Below, piece after piece: positions 1 to 5,568 of a DNA stretch of 19,579 nt (positions within the stretch are counted from its first letter, which is position 1; each line of letters begins with the position of its first letter). This DNA is from Lachnospiraceae bacterium UBA3821 (GTDB lineage Bacteria > Bacillota > Clostridia > Lachnospirales > Lachnospiraceae), in contig DFDT01000083.1 in assembly GCA_002368865.1 (NCBI GenBank), positions 1 to 19,579 on the forward strand, in the 5' to 3' direction. The notes below the pieces were generated by a model. It had not been told where the DNA came from and searched no databases. It saw only the letters and a program-made list of their open reading frames with translations. A program made the position numbers and the translations under genes.

Positions 1-1038
1 CAGGTATTCGGATATATATTGAACCAGTTCGGTGTATTGGCATCCGATCCGATAAAGGAAAAAAAGGTAGTGGAAATCCGAAAGTTTCCGACGGGGCATA
101 TCAATAAAACTTATTTGATTCATATTTCCGGAGAGGATGTTATTTTTGCCTCCGATTACGTTTTGCAGACCTTAAACCCCAATGTATACATCAGCTCCGA
201 AGCTGTAATGCACAACATCGAGGTGATCTCCAAACAGTTTGAGGAGGAAGATATTTCTCAGTACGGAGATATGGACATTGACATTCCGCAATTTTTGTAT
301 GTAAATGACAAAAATTATCTGGAACTCGCGGGAGAGTGCTGGAGAATGTATCGCTACATTCCGGAGGCACAGGATCTTTCCAAGACACCTTTTCAGATCG
401 GCTTTGCATATGGACGGTATATTCAAAAACTGAATACCGGCGAACTGGAACTGCTTCAGACCGTTGAGGGATATCATGATTTTGAAGCATATCATAACAG
501 ACTTCTGGCAGTGACAAAAGATAATTCTTTTGAGACGATCAAAGCATTTCGGTCGAAGCTGGGTGCAATTTTTACGGAAGATATTCCGAAACGCTATATT
601 CATGGAGATGCAAAGGCGGATAATGTGGTATTGCGTCCGGATGGCATCTGTGCAATTCTGGATTTGGATACTACCCTGAAGCATTATGTGGCATTGGATT
701 ACGGCGATATGGTGCGTTCGGTTACATCGGGAATTCCGGAGAGTGAGATGCTGGATACGATACGTCTGGCGACCGCCGGTTTTGCCAACGGACTGGATGG
801 GATTCTGACTAAACAGGAGATTGATTCTCTGTTTTACGGAATCCTTTGGGTGACATGGGAGCTGGCAGTGCGATATCTGACGGATTGCTATACAGAGGAG
901 AGATATTTTGTTAACATGACTGTGGAGCAATGTAAAGAGCGGGTGCAGCAGCTTATCGAACAATCGGAGAAATTTTCGCAGATCAAGGAACAGATCAAAC
1001 TGATCATCGAAGCGGAATTTGTGAAATATACAAACTAA
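1..1038 (+). CDS. Aminoglycoside-phosphotransferase-fold kinase, NahK-like (5' partial)
   Basis: Small-molecule kinase of the APH/choline kinase fold, closest in motif layout to N-acetylhexosamine 1-kinase (NahK), which phosphorylates GlcNAc/GalNAc at C-1. Counting codons from base 1, the Brenner motif HGDAKADN lies at codons 201-208 (catalytic Asp 203, metal-binding Asn 208). The metal-binding DLD follows at 221-223 in the context ILDLDTTLKHYVALDYGD, which resembles the DLDT...YDFGD stretch of NahK-type proteins. The frame is open to the window edge. A TTG exists at base 19, but the residues around it (a short lead-in to a FPTGHINKTYLI glycine-loop motif) suggest the true start lies upstream, so I call it partial. 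It precedes the SCP2 gene by 16 bases in the same direction. The fold is well supported; the sugar substrate is inferred. Confidence 0.8.
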   Translation, partial: QVFGYILNQFGVLASDPIKEKKVVEIRKFPTGHINKTYLIHISGEDVIFASDYVLQTLNPNVYISSEAVMHNIEVISKQFEEEDISQYGDMDIDIPQFLYVNDKNYLELAGECWRMYRYIPEAQDLSKTPFQIGFAYGRYIQKLNTGELELLQTVEGYHDFEAYHNRLLAVTKDNSFETIKAFRSKLGAIFTEDIPKRYIHGDAKADNVVLRPDGICAILDLDTTLKHYVALDYGDMVRSVTSGIPESEMLDTIRLATAGFANGLDGILTKQEIDSLFYGILWVTWELAVRYLTDCYTEERYFVNMTVEQCKERVQQLIEQSEKFSQIKEQIKLIIEAEFVKYTN

Positions 1039-1054
1039 AAAGGAGACTCAAGCC

Positions 1055-1372
1055 ATGACATTTGATGAATTATTGACCAAAGTGAAAAAGACTGCAGAAA
1101 ATCTGGATGTTTCCAATACAGATTTCCTGGCGGTGCAGGTGAATATCACCGGCAAAGAAAAGGGCGTATTTTATGTTGAGGTCAAGGATCATAAGATCAA
1201 TGTGAAACCCTATGAATATCATGACAGAAACTGTGCGATCACAATGAATCTGCCTGATTTCAACAAACTGCTGGATGGAAAACTCGATCCCGTGCTGGCA
1301 TTTACCATGGGAAAACTGAAAGTGGACGGCGATGTGGGAAAAGCTTTGGAATTTTCCAAGCTGCTCAAATAA
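1055..1372 (+). CDS. SCP2 sterol-binding-domain protein
   Basis: A 105-residue stand-alone SCP2-like domain. The family forms a small hydrophobic pocket that carries lipids or other nonpolar ligands. Here it must be cytoplasmic, since there is no signal peptide or membrane segment. The pattern NITGKEKGVFYVEVKDHKI, followed by the closing KLDPVLAFTMGKLKVDGDVGKALEFSKLL, is the typical SCP2 C-terminal half with the conserved GKLKVxGD turn. A clear AAAAAGGAG site precedes ATG 1055 at normal spacing. It sits between the kinase and the ACT-domain gene with gaps of 16 and 25 bases, so co-transcription is likely. Ligand and role are unknown. Confidence 0.8.
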   Translation: MTFDELLTKVKKTAENLDVSNTDFLAVQVNITGKEKGVFYVEVKDHKINVKPYEYHDRNCAITMNLPDFNKLLDGKLDPVLAFTMGKLKVDGDVGKALEFSKLLK

Positions 1373-1397
1373 AGCAGTAAGCGGAGGTCTTCATTTC

Positions 1398-1766
1398 ATG
1401 GAACTGAAAAGATTGGATCATGATCTGACCGTGTGCCAGGTGTCATCTGCGGCGGAAATCGATCTGAATAAAGACTTTTATTTTATCGGGAAGACCGATG
1501 AGGAAATCTCACTTGTGTGCCGGACGGAGGATGTACCTGCAAACACCACAAACCGCGACGACGGATGGCGGGGGTTCCGGATTCAGGGCGTTCTTGATTT
1601 CTCGCTGATCGGGATTCTTTCCAAATTGTCCGGGATCTTGGCGGAGCATCAGATCGGCATTTTCGCGGTTTCCACTTATAACACGGATTATATTCTGGTA
1701 AAAAAAGAAAATTTTGAAAAGGCATTACAGGTCTTGCAGGCGGCCGGTTATGCGATCGCGGATTGA
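1398..1766 (+). CDS. ACT-domain protein (CASTOR/ACT_7-like)
   Basis: Small protein of 122 residues. I start it at ATG 1398 because GGAGG-like sequence (GCGGAGG, 1381-1387) lies upstream. An in-frame start at 1332 would overlap the SCP2 gene by 41 bases and has no comparable site. The layout is a first beta-rich half with DGWRGFRIQGVLDFS, then an ACT-type half from about residue 62 to 120 (LIGILSKLSGILAEHQIGIFAVSTYNTDYILV). The LxxLSxxLAxxxIxIFxxSTYxTDY pattern is characteristic of the ACT_7 family related to CASTOR amino-acid sensors. It is soluble. Its place 60 bases before hisD suggests an amino-acid-sensing or feedback role, which is inference. No catalytic motif is visible. Confidence 0.75.
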   Translation: MELKRLDHDLTVCQVSSAAEIDLNKDFYFIGKTDEEISLVCRTEDVPANTTNRDDGWRGFRIQGVLDFSLIGILSKLSGILAEHQIGIFAVSTYNTDYILVKKENFEKALQVLQAAGYAIAD

Positions 1767-1826
1767 AAAAAACGGGTTGATGTGATAACATTACAGAGAT
1801 ATGCATTAAGGGAAAGGACAACCATC

Positions 1827-3122
1827 ATGAGAATCATTGAATTAACCAAAGAGACTAGGACGGATCTCTTAAATAATCTCCTCAAACGCAGTCCCAACAA
1901 CTACGGACAGTTTGAGGCGACAGTAAACGAGATCATAAATAATGTGCGGACAAACGGTGATAAGGCATTGTTCGAATACACCGCAAAATTTGACAAATTT
2001 GATCTGAATGCCGACAATATCAAGGTGACAAAGGCGGAGATTGAGGAGGCATATAGCAGGCTGGATCCAAAACTGGTTGAGGTGTTGAAGCACTCCGCGG
2101 AAAATATCCGCGCTTTTCACGTAAAGCAGCTGCGAAACAGCTGGTTTGATGCGAAACCCGACGGCACGATCCTCGGCATGAAGATCACCGCCATCGAAAA
2201 ATCCGGGGTATATGTGCCCGGCGGTAAGGCAGCTTATCCCTCCAGTGTATTGATGAATATCATCCCTGCGAAAGTAGCGGGAGTGGAGCAGATCATCATG
2301 ACCACACCGCCCGGAGCGGACGGCAAGGTGAATCCCGGCACGTTGGTGGCTGCGGACATTGCAGGCGCGGATGTGATCTATAAGGTCGGCGGGGCCCAGG
2401 CTATTGCGGCTATGGCTTTCGGTACGGAGTCCATCCCAAAGGTTGACAAGATCACCGGCCCCGGCAATATCTTTGTGGCATTGGCCAAAAAAGCAGTGTA
2501 CGGCTATGTGAGCATTGATTCCATCGCCGGTCCCAGCGAGATCATGGTGTTGGCTGATGAGACTGCAAATCCCCGCTATGTGGCAGCGGATCTGCTTTCC
2601 CAGGCAGAGCATGATGAACTGGCCAGCGCGATCCTGATCACCACCTCCAAGGAACTGGCGGAGAAGGTTTCTGCGGAGATAGACGGATTTGTGAAGGATC
2701 TGGATCGTAAAGAGATCATTCAGAAATCTTTGGATAATTACGGTTATATTTTGGTGGCGGAGAATATGCAGGATGCCATCGATGCGGTGAACGAAATCGC
2801 GTCTGAGCATCTGGAGATCCTGACCAGGAATCCGTTTGATATTATGACGAGAGTGAAAAACGCGGGCGCCATGTTCCTGGGAGAGCATTCTTCGGAACCT
2901 CTTGGCGACTATTTTGCGGGGCCGAACCACATCCTGCCCACCAACGGTACGGCAAAATTTTTCTCTCCGGTCAATGTGGATGACTTTATCAAAAAGAGCA
3001 GTATCATCGCGTACTCTAAAGAAGCATTGGAAAAGATCCACACAGAGATAGAGATGTTCGCAAAGAGTGAGGGCTTGACTGCACATGCCAACAGCATTAA
3101 AGTGCGATTTGAAGAAAAATAA
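1827..3122 (+). CDS. hisD: Histidinol dehydrogenase
   Basis: Cytoplasmic zinc enzyme that performs the last two steps of histidine synthesis, L-histidinol to L-histidinal to L-histidine with two NAD+. The product has 431 residues, the usual length. I chose ATG 1827, preceded by AAGGGAAAGGA; upstream in-frame starts add a non-conserved leader. Zinc and catalytic residues known from E. coli HisD are all present: Gln259 and His262 (SQAEHDE), catalytic Glu327-His328 (ASEHLEI), Asp361 (PLGDYFAGPNHILPT) and His420 (LTAHANSIKVR). The nucleotide-site signature VPGGKAAYPSSVLMN is also intact. It is followed by hisB after 32 bases. A weak TTGATG/TATGCA pair at 1777-1805 is not convincing as a separate promoter. 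Confidence 0.97.
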   Translation: MRIIELTKETRTDLLNNLLKRSPNNYGQFEATVNEIINNVRTNGDKALFEYTAKFDKFDLNADNIKVTKAEIEEAYSRLDPKLVEVLKHSAENIRAFHVKQLRNSWFDAKPDGTILGMKITAIEKSGVYVPGGKAAYPSSVLMNIIPAKVAGVEQIIMTTPPGADGKVNPGTLVAADIAGADVIYKVGGAQAIAAMAFGTESIPKVDKITGPGNIFVALAKKAVYGYVSIDSIAGPSEIMVLADETANPRYVAADLLSQAEHDELASAILITTSKELAEKVSAEIDGFVKDLDRKEIIQKSLDNYGYILVAENMQDAIDAVNEIASEHLEILTRNPFDIMTRVKNAGAMFLGEHSSEPLGDYFAGPNHILPTNGTAKFFSPVNVDDFIKKSSIIAYSKEALEKIHTEIEMFAKSEGLTAHANSIKVRFEEK

Positions 3123-3154
3123 AAAACACAGATGGAAGAAATGGAGAGCAGACA

Positions 3155-3742
3155 ATGGCAAGAACATCAAAGTTAAGACGTACCACTAAGGAAACCGATA
3201 TTACAATGATCCTGAATCTGGACGGCAACGGAGAGGCGAAAGTGGATACCGGCATCGGCTTTTTCAATCATATGCTGGAGGGTTTTGCCAAGCATGGTTT
3301 TTTTGACCTGGAATGCAAGGTGAAAGGTGATCTGGAAGTAGATGGTCATCATACAGTGGAGGATACCGGCATTGTGCTGGGTACTGCGATCAAGAATGCA
3401 GTCGGCGACAAGAAAGGCATCAAGCGTTACGGCTATTTTATCCTGCCGATGGATGATGCTCTGGCGCTGTGTGCGGTGGATCTGTGCGGCAGACCTTATC
3501 TGAATTTTGAGTGCGAATTCAGTACTGACAGAGTCGGATATCTGGACACGGAGCTGGTACGGGAATTCTTCTATGCGGTTTCTTATACGGCCGGAATGAA
3601 TCTGCATATCAAGCTGCTTTCCGGCACCAACAATCATCACATGATTGAGGCAATTTTCAAAGCGTTTGCCAAGGCGCTGGATATGGCAGTGAGTGATGAG
3701 CCCCGGACCACAGAGGTGCTTTCCACGAAAGGAAGTCTATAA
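3155..3742 (+). CDS. hisB: Imidazoleglycerol-phosphate dehydratase (monofunctional)
   Basis: Removes water from imidazole glycerol phosphate to give imidazole acetol phosphate in histidine synthesis. At 195 residues it is the stand-alone dehydratase, without the N-terminal histidinol-phosphatase found in the enterobacterial fusion. The two manganese-binding repeats are visible: DGHHTVED at residues 63-70 and NNHHMIEA around 160-166. The early FNHMLEGFAKHG motif is present as well. ATG 3155 has AATGGAGAG upstream. The stop is one base before the hisIE start, so the two are probably translationally coupled. Confidence 0.97.
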   Translation: MARTSKLRRTTKETDITMILNLDGNGEAKVDTGIGFFNHMLEGFAKHGFFDLECKVKGDLEVDGHHTVEDTGIVLGTAIKNAVGDKKGIKRYGYFILPMDDALALCAVDLCGRPYLNFECEFSTDRVGYLDTELVREFFYAVSYTAGMNLHIKLLSGTNNHHMIEAIFKAFAKALDMAVSDEPRTTEVLSTKGSL

Positions 3743-3743
3743 T

Positions 3744-5036
3744 ATGAGTAATCAAACGAAAAAATTTATCCCCTGTATTTATTTATATCGGGAACATGCG
3801 GTGAAGGGCCTGACAGACACCACGATCGTGGAGACTGATCCCATCCGACTGGTGCATCTCTATAACGAGAACAATGCCGATGAGCTGATTGTATTCGACA
3901 TGTCCGAGAGCGATGAGGAGCATGAGGCAAATCTGGATCTCATGAAAGAGATCTGTGCCACAGCGGAAATGGATGTTACCGGCGCAGGCAATGTGAAGCG
4001 CATGGAGGATGTGAAAAAGATCCTTTACACCGGCTGCAAGCGGGCAATCCTGGACTATGAAAAGGAGAGCAATATCGCTGTCACAGAGGAGGTTTCCCTG
4101 AAGTTCGGAAAGGACAAGATCTGGGTGAGTTACAATGATCCGGCGGTCCTTTCCGCCAACAAGGAGCTGCTCGAAAAATATGTTTCCTCCCTGGTGCTCA
4201 TGAATCCGCACCAGATCCGGGAGACGATGGAGGTAACAAAGCTTCCTTTTCTGGTACAGATCAATCAGATCGCATTAAATAAATTGATTGAAATATTTGC
4301 TTATGAGGGCGTCTGCGGCGTGACCGGAAATACCATCAATGACAATATCAAGGATATTCTGTCCTTGAAAGAACTGTGTCTGCAGAACAATATCGAGGTG
4401 GAAAAGCTGAGAGCGGCCTATACCTGGGACCAGCTGAAGAAGAACAGTGACGGGATGGTGCCGGTAGTGGTGCAGGATTACCGTACCTTGGAGGTGCTGA
4501 TGGTGGCTTATATGAACGAGGAATCCTACAACGAGACGCTGCGCACCGGCAAGATGACCTATTACAGCAGAAGCAGACAGGAGCTATGGCTGAAGGGGGC
4601 AACCAGCGGTCATTTCCAGTATGTAAAGAGTCTGACTGCAGACTGCGATCTGGATACGATTCTGGCAAAGGTTTCCCAGGTGGGCGCTGCCTGCCATACA
4701 GGAGCAAGAAGTTGTTTCTTCAACGAGATTGCAAAAAAAGACTATGAACAGGCGGACAATCCTCTGCAGGTATTTGAAGATGTGCTCAATGTTATCAAAG
4801 ATCGCAAGGTTCACCCCAAAGAGGGATCCTATACCAACTATCTGTTTGACAAAGGCATTGACAAGATCCTCAAAAAGCTGGGAGAGGAAGCGACGGAGAT
4901 CGTCATCGCCGCAAAGAATCCCAATGCAAATGAAGTCAAGTATGAGATCAGTGATTTCCTGTACCACATGATGGTTCTGATGGTGGAAAAAGATGTGACC
5001 TGGGAGGAGATCACTACGGAGCTGGCGAACCGTTAG
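3744..5036 (+). CDS. hisI: HisIE with N-terminal degenerate HisF-like barrel
   Basis: A 430-residue three-part protein. Residues 1 to about 222 resemble HisF/HisA TIM barrels (FIPCIYLYREHAVKG, DELIVFDMSES, DVTGAGNVKRMEDVKKIL). The catalytic Asp of the CLDVKDG motif is Tyr13, and the second catalytic Asp appears replaced near Tyr130. Residues about 223-335 are phosphoribosyl-AMP cyclohydrolase, with ADCDLD (299-304) and GAACHTGARSCFF; Cys301, Cys317 and Cys324 match the spacing of the known zinc cysteines. Residues about 340-430 are phosphoribosyl-ATP pyrophosphohydrolase (KLGEEATEIVIAAKN, YEISDFLYHMMVL). The two working domains convert PR-ATP to ProFAR, steps 2 and 3 of the pathway. ATG 3744 follows AAAGGAAG, which overlaps the end of hisB. 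The 3' end overlaps the convergent membrane-protein gene by 23 bases. Confidence 0.93.
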   Translation: MSNQTKKFIPCIYLYREHAVKGLTDTTIVETDPIRLVHLYNENNADELIVFDMSESDEEHEANLDLMKEICATAEMDVTGAGNVKRMEDVKKILYTGCKRAILDYEKESNIAVTEEVSLKFGKDKIWVSYNDPAVLSANKELLEKYVSSLVLMNPHQIRETMEVTKLPFLVQINQIALNKLIEIFAYEGVCGVTGNTINDNIKDILSLKELCLQNNIEVEKLRAAYTWDQLKKNSDGMVPVVVQDYRTLEVLMVAYMNEESYNETLRTGKMTYYSRSRQELWLKGATSGHFQYVKSLTADCDLDTILAKVSQVGAACHTGARSCFFNEIAKKDYEQADNPLQVFEDVLNVIKDRKVHPKEGSYTNYLFDKGIDKILKKLGEEATEIVIAAKNPNANEVKYEISDFLYHMMVLMVEKDVTWEEITTELANR

Positions 5037-5406
5037 TGTCAGCGGTATTTGTAGTATTCACATGAGAAGCAGCATTTACCCATTGGGTGATGCTGCTTTC
5101 ATAGTCTTTGGAAAGTGCCTGAAAGCATTGTTCGGTGGGCATTCCGAAAAAAGGTTTCCCCGAGAGATCACAGATGATCAGCAACAGAAACAGTCCGGCA
5201 GAGAGCATGACGCGCAGCATAAAAGTGGAGACCGGCGGCTCCTCCTGTGTCTGCGGCATACCTGGTACCGTAATGTTTCCCGCCTCTTCGGTCTTCCCAT
5301 AAAGAATGAATTCCCGGTGCGCCAGATCATTCCTGTCCCGGTCATAGCGGGAACGCACCTGCTGCATCAGCTCCAGCTTTTTCTCTATATCAAAATGATT
5401 TTCCAT
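5014..5406 (-). CDS. Small single-pass membrane protein, function unknown
   Basis: A 130-residue protein starting at the ATG read from 5406, preceded on this strand by AAGGA at normal spacing; a TTG two codons upstream is less likely. The N-terminal 60 residues are charged and contain RSRYDRDRNDLAHREFILYGK, probably a cytoplasmic helix. One membrane segment spans about residues 63-80 (FMLRVMLSAGLFLLLIIC). The C-terminal 50 residues would lie outside and end in a Thr/Asn/Pro-rich tail. I recall similar small proteins with a RSRY...REQxLYG head in Lachnospiraceae, with no assigned function. The gene converges on hisIE and overlaps its last 23 bases. It has its own promoter (5430-5458). Known enzymatic motifs are absent. 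Confidence 0.65.
   Translation of the reverse strand: MENHFDIEKKLELMQQVRSRYDRDRNDLAHREFILYGKTEEAGNITVPGMPQTQEEPPVSTFMLRVMLSAGLFLLLIICDLSGKPFFGMPTEQCFQALSKDYESSITQWVNAASHVNTTNTADTNGSPAP
5066..5099. other. Strong imperfect hairpin after the his genes
   Basis: An inverted repeat pairs GAAGCAGCA with TGCTGCTTT, continues through TT/GA and ACCC/GGGT, and closes on a 3-base ATT loop with a single bulged T at 5075. That makes about 14-15 base pairs. It starts 29 bases past the hisIE stop and lies inside the 3' half of the opposite-strand gene. No T-run follows on either strand, so it is not a classical intrinsic terminator. It could end or stabilise the his message or simply reflect the coding sequence. 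Confidence 0.5.
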
Positions 5407-5429
5407 AGTCAATCCTTAATCCGAAAAGT

Positions 5430-5458
5430 ATTTTAGGTTTGTACATCTTATGCTTCAA
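5430..5458 (-). promoter_or_regulatory. Sigma-A-type promoter for the small membrane protein
   Basis: On the - strand, TTGAAG (5458-5453) is followed by a 17-base spacer and TAAAAT (5435-5430). The predicted transcript would start about 17 bases before the ATG at 5406. The hexamers are imperfect but the spacing is ideal and the position fits the only downstream gene. Confidence 0.5.
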
Positions 5459-5509
5459 AATCGTATTTATTCTCCGGAATAATCTAGTTTTAGGATTTTT
5501 GTTCCATAC

Positions 5510-5538
5510 TTGCAGACACCTGTCAAAAATACTATAAT
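5510..5538 (+). promoter_or_regulatory. Sigma-A-type promoter for the radical SAM gene
   Basis: TTGCAG (5510-5515), a 17-base spacer and a perfect TATAAT (5533-5538). The ATG of the radical SAM gene is 31 bases downstream, with AAAGGAG in between. The rest of the 5407-5568 gap is AT-rich and holds only this promoter and the divergent one for the membrane protein. Confidence 0.7.
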
Positions 5539-5568
5539 GAGAAAAGCAGATTTTTTAAAGGAGACTTT

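Noticed and set aside
1777..1805. TTGATG-17-TATGCA as a promoter for hisD
   Set aside because: The -10 matches poorly and the gene is in a closely packed run with genes upstream; left as a note only.
1869..3170. 433-codon open frame on the - strand opposite hisD
   Set aside because: Cysteine/histidine-rich composition without recognisable motifs; it mirrors the highly conserved hisD codons and has no credible ribosome site.
4729..4971. 80-codon + strand frame beginning at an A-run within hisIE
   Set aside because: It is the shifted frame of the HisE domain; the A-rich stretch could allow slippage but nothing indicates a programmed shift.
5062..5436. 124-codon + strand open frame after hisIE
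   Set aside because: Lies opposite the membrane-protein gene, which has a better start, ribosome site, promoter and a clear membrane helix.
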